This document shows positions 48,549 to 59,860 of a stretch of DNA of 64,000 nucleotides, one piece after another. A model generated the notes under the pieces. It was not told the origin of the DNA, ran no database searches, and worked only from the letters and a program-made list of their open reading frames with translations. A program made the translations under genes and the position numbers. The stretch covers positions 616,112-680,111 of the forward strand of contig WIDE01000004.1 in assembly GCA_015039315.1 (NCBI GenBank). Reading direction: 5' to 3'. Source of the stretch: Clavulina sp. PMI_390. Lineage: Eukaryota; Basidiomycota; Agaricomycetes; Cantharellales; Hydnaceae. Each line of letters begins with the position of its first letter. Positions within the stretch are counted from its first letter, which is position 1.

Positions 48549-49879
48549 ATGATCTATCTCGTTGGTGTTGGGTCTGTCATATTTCATCTGTCGCCTATGC
48601 AGCGATAATGAAGTTCTAAAACGCCTTGATTAGAGGTGCAACATGCTCGGGCAAAACTACACTCGCTAAGCATATTCACAGAATTTTGGGCGACAAAAGC
48701 TACATTGTCCATCAAGATGTGCGCACACGACCCAGGATATCTGGTATCACAGTGCATCTGATCATTGAAATATCCTCTCTAGGACTTTGCTCCTGTTCGT
48801 TCCTGCTGTTGTGCTAGTGCGATCCTAAACATATGGATGACTTGATTGTTCGGTTACTCTAGCCTGTAGACCTCGTCCCGATGAATGAAGAATTTGGTGT
48901 CCAAGGTGCTTTTTTTTATACCTATTGAAAAAGGGATATTCGATTACGATGCTGAATTTCTTCTACGGAAAAGACTGGGACGACCCTCCAGGAGCGATTG
49001 ACTGGCCGAGAATGCGCGCTGCAGTGGACACCATCAAGGCAACGGGAAAGTTGCCCGACGGCCACACTAGCCACGATCACCTCAATGCCCAGATCGAAGT
49101 GCCACTACCCCCTGGTATGGTCGAGTTCTGGCAAGAAAGGTTCCTAGAAGTGATGCAGAAGCGGCGGGAATCGACGGGCTCAACGGAGGAGATCACCTGG
49201 GCTATTTTGGATGGCTTTTTGCTATTCTACGATCAGGTCAGTTTCTCATTCTGTGTGAGCTATATTTAAAGTTTATGCTGCTCTCATTCATAGCACGTCA
49301 GTGATGCCATGGACGTCCGCATCATGCTTCGGGTCCCTGAAGCAGAATTGATCGCGAGACGGAACGCGCGTCCTGGCTACACCACTGCAGGTTAGTACAT
49401 CTCTTCACACAAAGGCAAAGTCAGATAGCCTCCTGAAATCAGTCAAAATCTCTGCTGCTTTGGCCCCTCCAACAACATCCTTCGGAACTCCGATGTCTCT
49501 CTCTCCGCGACATTGAGCGCAAACCGATCCAGAGGGCCTGATTTGGAAAGACCCCCCGCACTACTGGGAACGCATCGTCTACCCCGCGTACGTCAAAGCG
49601 CACTCGCACCTCTTCATCGACGGGGACGTTGAAAAGGGGGAGATCAAGCCCGAGCTCGCTGCTGCCCCACTCAGCGCATCACATGGCGCCGCGCAGAACG
49701 TGAGGGGGATCCGCATGTTGGAAGCACATGAGATGAGCATGGCAGAGCTCGTGGATGCCACCTGTCGGAGCATGCTTAGATTGTTGGGCGGAGAAGCAGA
49801 GGACTTGGTGGGCACAGAGACGCCTGCTTTCCCTAGCCCTGTTCTCTCTGATGCTGAAGAGGAAGGTGAAGACGACTGA
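48549..49879 (+). CDS. NRK1: Nicotinamide riboside kinase
   Basis: Phosphorylates nicotinamide riboside to NMN in NAD salvage (Nrk family, P-loop kinase). A 23-nt first exon at the ATG (48549) splices to give MIYLVGVGGATCSGKTTLAK, with the Walker A GATCSGKT. After YIVHQD a 12-nt microexon (48783-48794) encodes DFAP, supplying the acidic substrate-binding motif QDDFAPP. Then come VDLVPMNEEFGVQDWDDPPG, AIDWPRM, EITWAILDGFLLFYDQHV and VRIMLRVPEAELIARRNARP. The last exon includes WKDPPHYWERIVYPAYVKAH and an acidic tail ending EEEGEDD. Seven or eight exons. Start codons of NRK1 and the upstream ALA1 start are 88 bp apart, back to back. Confidence 0.9.
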
Positions 49880-50297
49880 TGGAGAAATTGTTAAAACAAG
49901 TAGATGAAGGTCCCACCCGTTAAGAATGGAAACAATGTAGAGAGATGTGCAAATTCTTTGTATAACAGCAAGAGCAACGTTTGTAGCTGCTGTAGTAAAT
50001 TGTACATTTTGGTGCGATATCCATAATCGAGGGACGAGCCTCTATGAGTACGTCTAGCCTAAGGTATAGGCATATTGGAGAACACAAGGATAAGGACGCA
50101 TTCCATCCTAAAGGGACGAAAGAGATAATGATGAGATGAAATTTGGCAAGCATGATGCAGGTTTATAGCATCCTTAGTGACATGAAGCAACGTGATGGAA
50201 TGCGAAACGCAGAGTTGAACCGAAAACATGAATCAAAAGCAAGGGTGAGTATTCACCCAAAGACAACAGTGGTTAGCATGAGAAAGCGCCAAAGTGG
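49880..50297. other. Convergent 3' region, no gene seen
   Basis: 418 bp between the NRK1 stop and the stop of the next minus-strand gene. It is AT-rich in places, as expected for two 3' UTRs. No coding or RNA signal is seen. Confidence 0.4.
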
Positions 50298-51596
50298 TTA
50301 GAACATCCCATCTCGCCAGCGACCCTCGTCCGCCCATGAATTACCTCCGTATCTCCGTTCCGTTGTTGGGCTGGATGACGAGGAGGGAAGAGATGGAGGT
50401 CGCGAACCTAGCAGGAGGGAGTGCAGTATCCTTCCAGGAAGACTGCGTCCAAACAGGGCTCGTGAATAAGCTTCTTCCTCTGCTTCGGCATCATGAGCTG
50501 CGGAGCCAGACGATGACCTCCGAGGTCGCTCGGGACCATCCTGCAACAAAACGATTAGCATCGGGGGAATCACAGCGCACACACGACGAACTGCAGACTT
50601 ACCTGCCAGACTATAGTTCCATTCCGCTTCTTCCACTTCCCAAGCGCCTCGGAAGGACTTTTGAGGCTCTTGGTTTGATGTTCCTCGTTCGCCGCGTATT
50701 CGAAGAAATGTGTCTCATTCGCATCAACGTTGAAGCGGACACTCTTCAGACCCGGCGTGGAGCGACCGGTGCGCCACCCATCAAGCATCTCGGTTGCAAA
50801 GCCCAGTTTGAGCAAGGCAGACCGCGGAGACGCGGGCGCTGACGCGGCAGGGGAGCGCACCCTCAGAGCCGGGCGAAGCATCGTGAAGGATGAATTGGAC
50901 GGAGTGGAGCATGCTGACGATGACGATGACTCATCCGAAGATGGCTGCGGAGAGAGGCCCGGGACTGCGGCAGAGGCCTCGGGAAAGGCGAAATCTGAGG
51001 AAGAGGAGGGGTCATTGGCGGGTTCTAGGACGATGAGAGGGGAACGAGGGGACAGAGGGTCGGGGTTTGGAGCAGGGTCCATGATAAGAAGCAAGTTGGA
51101 TCGAAGGCCTTCTTGATCGAAGGTCGGTGGGGCAGTGGATGAGGCGGGGGCAGAGAGCAGGGGAGTTCTTTCATCTACATGCAAATGACGTTGGCCTGGT
51201 GGGGGATGAGAAGCGAAGCTCTCAACGACAGCTCGGCGCAATTCCTCTGAAGAGAAATTTGGGGGATCGGATCCAGAAGGGAGACGTTCTACAAACTGGG
51301 GGAGGTGGCTTTTGTTCGGATGCCCGCGTTCTGACGAGGGGAGGATACGGTGAAGACCATCCTCGCAGGTCCGTTGGAGGTGGAGAAGGAGAAATTGTGT
51401 CAACAGGGCAAACGCTTTGAGAAGACGAACGACTTCATGGGGGAGTGATGAAAGGGGAGGGAATCTAGGGACCAGTGCGGTGGTAGTGGTAGGAGGTTGG
51501 GGAATATTTTGCGGGGGAGGGTTCAGGGCCGGTATTGACGGTCCTTCCTCTAGGTCGCGAGGCTCATAATTGACGGCGGGGGCCATGGCCTCCGTG
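50298..51596 (-). CDS. Disordered protein with PP1-docking-like motif
   Basis: A two-exon gene of about 410 residues. The first ATG is at 51596 (MAPAVNYEPRDLEEGPSIPA); sequence upstream in frame starts only with TTG. One hydrophobic helix-like segment lies near residue 60 (VVRLLKAFALLTQFLLLHLQ). The middle is Ser/Pro-rich and disordered. Near residue 305 is LKSVRFNVDANETHFFEY, which contains KSVRF, a fit to the RVxF protein phosphatase 1 docking motif followed by an aromatic patch, as in several fungal PP1 regulators. The second exon after IVWQ reads DGPERPRRSSSGSAAH and ends WRDGMF. I do not recognise a full family. A PP1 link is inference from one short motif. Confidence 0.65.
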
Positions 51597-52369
51597 GGTA
51601 GCGTAGTCTGGACTGACTGGGGGGCCAGGATTAGGGGGTGGTGGTAAGTGCGAAGTGAGTCAAGACACGCTCGATCCAACCTTTACCTATATAGAATACG
51701 TCTCTGCTTGGCCCTCCCCGAGCGGTCTCGGGGCCGGGGCAGTGTTGAAGAATGACTCGTCTTCGCAGGAGAAATAGCACAAATTAGCTGCTTTCCGATG
51801 CACACATATCGAGGTCGTCGGGAAAGGTCTTCAGGTTGTCGAACGGTCCAGAACAGGACGGTGGCAGTGGAAGAGATAGGCCACCACCGTGCACCAAACA
51901 AGATGTGCCTCACCCAAACAAGGCGGCTGCCTCTCGCACTCGGGCGCTTCTTTGATCCATTAGAAATCCCACTGTGTCAGCATGCTGAGCTAGCGTCTTG
52001 GTGATACTGATCATGGCATACTATATGAAACTAATCTTAGGCCCCGAAGTGCTCGTCAACCCCAAGTGTGGGGGTCCATCCGCCCGTCCAGATCTCTGGA
52101 TCTCTGAATGTGGTAAACTGGATACATTATTATATTATGGCGATGGCTTAGTAATAAGTCCCGAGTTGCCCAGATCGGCACGAAGACGAAGACCGAGAGC
52201 GAGCATGTGAATTTTTAGGTATAGTCTACGTTGGAACCAGGGGCGAATGGAAGCATTAGTTCCCATGAAGTGCGTTGGGGGCAGGTATTTTTGTGATCAT
52301 TAATAGGTCAGAAGCAAGGGGATTGCGTGATATTGCAAAGCACTTGTGCCCGAGTGTGATCACTCTGGA
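51597..52369. other. Intergenic, no gene seen
   Basis: 773 bp between the start of the PP1-motif gene and the BolA stop. It holds the upstream region of the former and the 3' UTR of the latter. Small frames at 51683-51913 and 52447 onward have no support. I see no tRNA. Confidence 0.35.
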
Positions 52370-52810
52370 ACCGTCTTGAGCTACGACATAACGAATGAGC
52401 CTTTCTTAATTCAAACCCAGTAAGCCATGACACGTACCTGGAGGCCGTGAATGTTTGCGACCTCTTGTTTCAGCTCTGTTGTTACAAGTCTGTGCTGCTT
52501 CAAGGTTGTCAGACCCTTGAACTCCGAGGAGGTGATGGCAATAGCGTAGAACGTCCCGCAGCCGCCTATTTGATGCTCCTGTTAAACAGTATGCCTCTTA
52601 TGAGTCATGCCACTACGTACCAGATACATCCTGCACCTGCAGCTTGGAAGGGTTGAAACGCTGAGTGAGCTTATTAATGATATTCTGCTCCCCCTCAGTC
52701 ACAGATGCTTCTCCTGAAGCGGCGCTCGAGTGCCATCGTAGCGCGGTAGAGGATTGCTGTAGTCTTCTCGTTGTCCTAAGCAAGGGTCGGAGTAGTTGAA
52801 TGGATGACAT
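52370..52810 (-). CDS. Mitochondrial BolA-family protein
   Basis: Small BolA protein, most like the mitochondrial Bol1/Bol3 (human BOLA3) group that helps load iron-sulfur clusters onto client enzymes with monothiol glutaredoxin Grx5 or Nfu1. The ATG at 52810 gives MSSIQLLRPLLRTTRRLQQS, a mitochondrial presequence rich in Arg and lacking acids. The fold follows: NIINKLTQRFNPSKLQVQDV, then SGGCGTFYAIAITSSEFKGL (across an intron at about 52565-52620) and LKQHRLVTTELKQEVANIHG. After a second intron the end is LQLKTVPE. The conserved Cys-containing GGCG loop and the invariant His of LKQHR are present. Three exons, about 110 residues. Confidence 0.88.
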
Positions 52811-53023
52811 CTCGAGGTCGAGGTGTGGAGGGTTGTTTGGGAAAACTGAATTGAATTGGCCCAGATTTGCCCATGGTAGGAACCAACCATCTATCTACTA
52901 GTGCTCTCTGGTAGAGTGCGATGACGACCCTACGCATACACCGACATAATGTACAACGGTGTGCTGTAGGGTAGCAGAGTAAACTATAATGGACGGAAGT
53001 TAATTGTGCTTGAAGGCTGGAGA

Positions 53024-53946
53024 TCACCGCCTGGACTGTCGGTCACGACTGGCAGGGAACCACCAGTCGTGTTTCTTGTCATACTCAGCGGTGACCTCCC
53101 AGCTACCCGGGAGAGACCACTGCTTCTCCAAGAAGGGTTCCCACCACTCGACATGATACTCCTTGTCCCAGAGAACGATTCCAGCCACGTGAGGACGAGG
53201 GCCGAGGTACTCTCGCCTGTAGCCATTTGAACCGTTGATGGGGCAGCACAGCATAACGTCGTCGTATAACGAAGGTCGTTCGAATCGTACATATAGTAGA
53301 GTTTTGAGATATGAGGGGAACGAGAACGCGAGTGAGGGGGCAAGAGCCTCACGGATCAGAGCAGGCCGGTATCAGGAGGACTTACTTTTTAGTTAAGAAT
53401 TCATCGTTTGTAACGTAGTTCACCTGCCCGTATGTAGCTGGATCGACGCGAGCATCGTAGTGACTAAACACCGTGTTGAACAAGTCTTGGCCTGCCTTTA
53501 CTTGCACCTGTGCAAGCAAATAATGTACGTGCATAAGAAAAAGAAATCTTGCACAAACCAGTACAGAGTACCCACGCATTCATACCCTGAATCTGGGAGC
53601 ATCGTTTTGGGTAAGATCAGGGTTCCAGCGATCGGAGCTTTGAACCGCTGAAATGGCCGTCGACTGACATCCCACGACATTTGACGAAGGCGGCCAGTCT
53701 CAATGCCTGGGATCTTGGAGCGCAGAGAAGCTACGTATTTTGTGCGCTGGTCATCAGTCATGTCCTCCCATGGGGTGTCGATGCCTTCGTCCACATCTAA
53801 GTCAACCGCAGAGAAAAATTTGCCTTATCAACACGATTGTGAAAGAATATATATGCTGATGCATGCATACGAGTCATGAAATGCGCGCGATAAGACTCGA
53901 ATGATGGGATCCCAAGGGCGGCCAGATGCTTTGCAGCAGCGGTCAT
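53024..53946 (-). CDS. Unrecognised conserved-looking protein
   Basis: A gene of about 240-260 residues. The ATG at 53946 starts MTAAAKHLAALGIPSFESYR. Exons then give DEGIDTPWEDMTDDQRTKYV, LRSKIPGIETGRLRQMSWDV and RRPFQRFKAPIAGTLILP. After splicing at TGC|gtgggt comes VQVKAGQDLFNTVFSHYDAR, then GQVNYVTNDEFLTKK. The last exon reads RPSLYDDVMLCCPINGSNGY, GPRPHVAGIVLWDKEYHVEW and SWEVTAEYDKKHDWWFPASR. Trp/Tyr-rich composition and clean exons argue for a real folded protein, but I cannot name it. The final junction is a problem: the only AG after the donor at 53382 (gtaagt) is one phase out, so either an indel, an unusual acceptor or a different exon set is involved. Confidence 0.55.
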
Positions 53947-54040
53947 CGTGTTGGGCACGAGGTGGAAGGAGAGAAAAACGTGGGAACTGAATATGCGTCA
54001 TTCGTTTCAGCCTCTCTGTTCTTCGTCCCCCCCACCGCAA

Positions 54041-55792
54041 ATGGCAGAATTTGAAGCGACTTTTGACTGGTGAGTTACCTAACGCATCGAGAGCGTCTCG
54101 GATGGAAACTTCCAGTCGTGCTCATCTTTGATTTCATCGCCAGGTGGCTCCCGGCGTCGAACGTCGTGCTCACGGGCGAATTTGACAATGTTCGTCGTCT
54201 CCCCCCCAATCCAAAGCTCTGGCGGCGCCCGCATCTCATCTTCCTTGTGTATAAATAGTGGTCCAAGAGCATCCAGCTCAAGAAGAGCGGCCGTGGTTTC
54301 ACGGGCACTGGTGAGTGGGTAAGATTATTGGCGAGGACTCGAAGCTGACAAGCATATCGGTACCTCGGTGTGCAGTCAAGCTCCCATACGGTTCAACCAT
54401 CCACTACAAGTGAGATTTTGATGAAAAGCTCTCCCCTCCTAACCCTCTTCCTGACGATCTCCAATAGGTTCATTGTTGATGGACAATGGCGCTTCCGTGA
54501 TGACCTCCCCACTGACCGGGACCATCGCGGCAACATCAACAACGTCATGAAGACTCCCCCAAAAATCGACGCTGTTGATGCTACCCATCCTGTTGCCCCC
54601 GTCACTGAGACGGTCGCTCCTGTGAATGGCGTCCCACCTTCCGCTGTTGAAGTCGCTGCCGAGACTGGACCCGATGAGCCAGAGGTCACGACACTCCCAG
54701 AGAAGGTGGCAGCGGAGGTCCAAGAGCCCGCTTCCAATGCTGCTGCGACAGTGACGGCGAAAGTCACCGAAGTGGCTGCTGGAGCGGCTGCTGGTGTGGC
54801 CACTGTGGCCGCCGCGGCGCATACCTTTGTCAACGGCGATGCCACCGCTCCAGCTCAAGCCAACGGCGTGGCTGAGCCTATCAAGGCTTTGGCTGATGCC
54901 ACTGCCATGCATCCTGCCGTAGCTGTTGTTCACGAGTACATCATACCAGCCCCCACTAGCCTTCCTGCACTCGAGGAAATGATTGCCCAGCCGGTGAAGG
55001 ATTTGGCTGACGCGACCTCCCCGTCTGCGCCCGTCAACACCGTCCAGAACGTTACAAGCGCTGCACACGACTTTGTCAGCGCGATGAATGGTCTGACACC
55101 CACACCCGGTGCTACTCCCGTCAGCGAGACTCCTGCCGCTGTCTCGACGGTGACTGATAAGATCGCTGAGCTTGCTATTGGGGGCGCCACCGCGGTCGCA
55201 GCCACCGCCACGACTGTCACAGCAGCCGTAACTGGTAAAGAGAACGTCGAGGCCCCCGCGCCGGCTGTGGAGGTGCCTTCAACTCCCCCAGTTCCCCTTG
55301 TGGCTCATGCTGGCACAGGAAACACGTTCGAAGTTGGCCATGTCGCAGAACCCACCCCAGTTCCGCCTGTCCCAGTGGTTGCGCATGCTGGTACTGGGGA
55401 TGTATTTGAGGTCGGTCACGTCGCAGAGCCCGCGCCCACCCCAGTAGTGGCACATGCTGGCACTGGTACGACCGCCGAGGTTGCTCATGTCCCGGAGCCG
55501 CCGACTACACCAAAGGCCAAGGCGCGAGCCTCAGTCCCCCCTCCGGCGAGAGCTGCGAGCCCCAGCGTACCGCTGACGCCCACTAAGAGCTCTAGTATCC
55601 GGTCATTCCCGGGTCTCGGGAGCCGTGAGTCGACACCATCAAAAGATGGTAGTGTGAGGAAAAAGCGTTTGAGGTAAATTTTTGGTCTCGTTCCTGTTGC
55701 TTACATGCTAATTCTTTCGCCTTGAATGTAGTTTCTTTGGGAAAGTCAAGGACGTCTTCTCAAAACACGGTGATTCGCCCAAAAAGAAGTGA
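54041..55792 (+). CDS. Crp1-like protein with AMPK glycogen-binding (CBM48-type) domain
   Basis: Fungal protein with an AMPK1_CBM-type domain at the N-terminus, like yeast Crp1/Mdg1. The ATG at 54041 starts MAEFEATFDWWLPASNVV, then LTGEFDN. Splicing gives WSKSIQLKKSGRGFTGTVKL, PYGSTIHYKFIVDGQWRFRD and DHRGNINNVM, matching the domain to its end. The rest (about 400 residues) is Ala/Val/Pro/Thr-rich and disordered, with three near-repeats of the form VVAHAGTG..EVGHVAEP. The last exon after KKRL adds SFFGKVKDVFSKHGDSPKKK. Five or so exons. Crp1 binds cruciform DNA and Mdg1 acts in pheromone signalling; which role applies here is unknown. It is divergent from the unrecognised gene (94 bp between starts). 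Confidence 0.82.
55287..55500 (+). repeat. Three in-frame imperfect repeats
   Basis: Three copies of a roughly 65-70 bp unit inside the Crp1-like gene encode HAGTGNTFEVGHVAEP, HAGTGDVFEVGHVAEP and HAGTGTTAEVAHVPEP, each led by a Pro/Val-rich spacer. The reading frame is kept. Confidence 0.85.
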
Positions 55793-56223
55793 CGGCGCCG
55801 CAGTGCTGTCAGTTAGCCGCCGGCCTGTACTAGTTACCGTCTCTTTCTCATTTCTTTTGCTTCTCCACTGCTTATAGCACTCGCTCTTCTCACCTCATGT
55901 CTTTTCACGATCCTCGTTATATATACCTGAGTTTTCACCATCTCACACTCTCACTCGATACCACCACCCAACGACCTTCCTCGTCTCGCCTCGTCATTTC
56001 ATTCGTTTTTACCTCGCTATCGTTTCTTTGTCGTCCTCACTCGCGCTCCCCACAATCCATTTTCGTATCTTCTCTTTCGATCACAGAACCAATAGACGAT
56101 CGTTTTCAGAAGAAAAAAAGAGTGGCAAATCGGGATTACAACAAGCAAGATCACACAGCCTTTAGCATCACAAACTAGAAATACAGCAACGATCCCTCGT
56201 TCAGAGGTCGATGAATCCACGGC
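55793..56223. other. Convergent CT-rich 3' region
   Basis: 431 bp between the convergent Crp1-like and HBS1 stops. Strongly CT-rich from 55840 to 56090, consistent with 3' UTRs. An open frame at 55897-56178 is low-complexity Ser/Phe-rich and unsupported. Confidence 0.4.
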
Positions 56224-59200
56224 TCAGCCGATAATTTCCGTGATGATGCCAGCACCAATCGTCTCTCCGTTCCTTCTCAACAATACTCGCCCCATATCCT
56301 TGTTCGCTGTAAAGGTCTCAATTGGGATAGACACAGATTTCGCTCCCGTTCCGCTCGTGGTCGCTCCTGAACCATTGGCTGGGTTGCCAAAGGTCGTGGG
56401 CGATCGGAGCTGGATTTCTACCCGTGCAGACGAGTTTTTAGTGAGGACGCGGGGCTTGGTCTTGAGTATTTTTCCGCTCGCTCGATCGATGGTCTCAATG
56501 AGCTTGCTAATGGTGGCAGGGGTATCACGAGATTGATGGAATAGTTCCACCTATATAGAGAACATATGTCAGCGTAGAACACGAAAGGAAAGACGCGGTA
56601 ATCGAGATACATACGGTAGCACCGGAAGTCACTGGTAGAGAGAGATCGAAGAGGATGATTTGCGCAACGAACTTCGATGCGAGAGGTACCAGACTCGAAG
56701 CAGGACACAAAACGCTCCCAACTCCAATGCTGATCCGCTCGATACCAGACAGGTAAACGGTGACGTTGTCGCCTGCTGCAGCCCATGGAACGACATTCTC
56801 TTCGATCTCGATTCCTACAAATACACTGTCGTTAGGAATCGACCGAGAAAGATCTCAGACTGGAGGATGTACTCACTCCTGATGGTCGCAGTTTCGTCAC
56901 CAGGAAGGACCCGAAGCTTCTCCCCAGGCTGGATTACTCCAGTGAGGAGACGACCAGAGATTCCCAGACCGGACGAGTTGACCCCGCCACGGAAGACGTT
57001 CGATACCGGAAGCCGAACCGCTGCCTCTATATCTCGCGTAGGAGACGTTAACGTATCTAAGAAGATAGCCTAATTAATACTGTAGGCTCGCGAAGCCAAT
57101 GTGGACCATACCAAGTTGATCGGCAATTGTTGGTCCTTTATACCAAGCTTGGAGCTCAGGACCCTCGTTCTTGGTCAGATTAACGCCCTTCATTGCGGCA
57201 CACGGGATGAACGTAATTTTCGATGGGTGATAGCCAGATTGTACCAGGAAAGGCTTTAGAGTCGAAGAAATCTCATCAAATCGAGCTTGTGACCAGCCCA
57301 CCTGCATGAATTATTAGCCAAAACCGACGGCTAGGATCGTAGTCTAGCAACTTACTGTATCCAGCTTATTCACTGCTACGATGAGCGAAGAAACACCCAA
57401 ACTTCGAACGAGAAGAATATGCTCGCGAGTCTGACCACCACCACTGAACCCTGCCTCAAATTCCCCAGTGCCTGCGTCCACCACTAGGAGTGCTGCATCT
57501 GCCTGGGATGCGCCAGAGATGAGGTTCGGGACGAAATCACGATGACCGGGCGCATCTAAGATTGTCAGGTCGACATGTGGCAGAGGCACCGAAGTCTGAG
57601 TGATATCCATTGTTACACCCCTAAGGATTAAGCTGAGCTATTGTGGCCAGATCAGTGACAGTGCTGACGAACCGATCACGTTCCTCTCCCAGAGAGTCCA
57701 TGGTCCAAGCCCAGCTGAAGCTCGACTTGCCAATCTTTTCACTCGCCCGTTCGTTACTGATGCGTTGTTTTTCCGCAATCTCCCCCAGTTCGTAGAGTAA
57801 CCGTCCCATGAGGGTGGACTTCCCAGCATCAACGTGCCCTAACGCAAACACTCATTAGAATCTGTCAGCATGTCCCGACAGGAAACTCACCAATTACAAT
57901 CATACTGGCAATATTCTTCGACCCGCTCATCGACCGAGTTTTTCGCACCTCTTCCACTAGCTTTGCGTGAGTGAAGCTCATCTCGATAGGCTCCTCGACT
58001 ACGGGAGCCGAAGCGAGTTCCAGCGATGCAATCATGTCGTTCACGTCAGCGACCCCAGAGAACGCTGGGGAGAGTGGGGGAGTCGGGTTGTACTCGCTAG
58101 GTGCAGCTGATGATGGACGGCTACTCGAAGCAGGAGACACCATCCCAGAAGCTCGCGTTCGTTCTACGGCAGACTTTGGCTTGGGGGCGGGAGTTGGTTT
58201 GGCCTTTTTAGCCGCGGCAGCTAGTTTGGCTGCAATAGGGGGATCCGGGATAAGTTAGTATAGTTCATTCATAAATTAAGAGATGCTGGAGGGATGCTCA
58301 TGGCCCTCCACGCTCCCTCGCCACTTTTCCGAGCCGTGTCCCGATCCGCTTAGCTTCCACAATGTCATCAGGGCTTGGTGTATCAAAAAGAAACCCTGTA
58401 TTGTGCGATCGAATGGCGATCGCCGTCGCACTAGTGGGTCCAGTTTTGTTCATATCACTGACGATGATCGACCCGAATGCAGAGGCTGCTGCCATCACCC
58501 CCACGTCGAACGGGATGGAGTTTATACGTTGAGACCCATCAGAGGAATCCGTTATTGCAGCTTTGGACCCCCCAATAGCGGCAACATCAACATCCATACT
58601 GCTTGGTGACACTGGGATAGCGGTGCTGGTGGGACTCGATGTGGTGCGCAGCGTGGCATTGGCTAGCTTTACTTTCTGGGCGAGCTTGGAAGTTTTTGGC
58701 CTAGCGACAGAGGTGGCTGGCAGTTGCGGATTAGCACCAGATGGCGCAACCTGCGCCTCAGGGGCATTCACAGTAGCTAACCGGCGTTTTGCAGCGATGG
58801 CAGCCAACGAAAGCTTCCCTGGAGTGGCCGGGGTATCAGCAGGTGCGGATTTGGCAGGCTTGCGCGCTAGGGATGCCAGGGAAGATTTCCCCATCCCTGG
58901 CTTCTTAGCTTTGCTCTGCAGAGAGAGGCGTTGCAGTGCTGAGAGGTGGGACAAGTCTGGTGTATCCTCTGGGACAGGGCGGGACGAGGGAGAGCCAAAA
59001 GCACGCCATTGGGAGCATCCCGATATCAAAGAGAAAAAATCGGACGGGAAAGGGCGGATGTAAAGAATGTGGATCTCACCTTGTCGTTTGTCTTCAGCCT
59101 TTTTTTCTTTCTCTACTTGTTCAGTCCTCCGCTGAAGGAACCATTGCACAGTACCATCGACGTCAAAATAGGAGTCCCACAATGCCTCCCTGATCTCTCG

Positions 59201-59449
59201 ATCGGTGGCATATGACGCATCGAGGATACCACGGACAGCGTCAAGGCCACTGTTCATCTGAGCGCGTTGAGTTTCAGTGATTCCAGGGTAAGACTCAGGT
59301 ACGTCAATATCGTCATATTCCGGAGAATCAGAAGCCATCTCCTCGTCGAGATCGAGATTGCGAACATAACGATGGCGAGACTTTGGGATCGAAGGAAGAC
59401 TTGTGTCAGTAAGACAGCATAAGAAGAGACTCGGCGGGGAGCGTACCAT
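56224..59449 (-). CDS. HBS1: Hbs1 ribosome-rescue GTPase
   Basis: eRF3-like GTPase that works with Dom34/Pelota to split stalled ribosomes (no-go and non-stop decay). The likely start ATG at 59449 is followed at once by an intron (ATG|gtacgc), joining to [15 protein letters not shown], the fungal Hbs1 N-terminus. The Hbs1-N domain follows ([20 protein letters not shown], then [14 protein letters not shown]). A Ser/Ala/Pro linker contains [12 protein letters not shown]. GTPase motifs: G1 [10 protein letters not shown]2 region [11 protein letters not shown]3 [13 protein letters not shown]4 NKLD and G5 PCAAMKG. Domains 2 and 3 include [21 protein letters not shown] and [17 protein letters not shown] at the end. 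About eight exons. The linker junction near 58230-58310 is uncertain in detail. Confidence 0.9.
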
Positions 59450-59860
59450 GGTGGGATATAGCTCGGCGCTGATCTATTATTCCGGATGAAAATGCGAACC
59501 GAAAGGTGGAGTATTAGGAGTGGATCGAGAGTTCGAGCGCTCGTAGGCGATGCGAAGCTACGGATCGTCGTCAAAGGGGGATAATAGGGGTAAGTGTGGG
59601 AGGTCTCACTTGTGGGCTAGTACTTATATGCGAATTGTTGTATGCTCTCGAGAAGTTTGCGAAGGTGTCAGGCAAAAGTCTTCGAGCCGCAATGAGCGGG
59701 GGGTGTCAGATTGTCACACTGTATACGTCGACGTCGATGTTTGTGATGGTCACTTTGGTTGACGCGCCGAACACGCACCTCGCCCTCGTTTTCTCTCTGT
59801 ATTTCTAGGTCTGGGGGCCCACCCTGCTCTTGGGCTACTGCTGTAGCATTAGTTCACGTC
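59450..59860. promoter_or_regulatory. Divergent promoter region, HBS1 and repeat-rich gene
   Basis: 411 bp between two start codons facing apart. No convincing coding frame. Individual elements cannot be assigned. Confidence 0.4.

Noticed and set aside
55897..56178. Ser/Phe-rich open frame between Crp1-like and HBS1
   Set aside because: CT-rich 3' region; low complexity with no motif.
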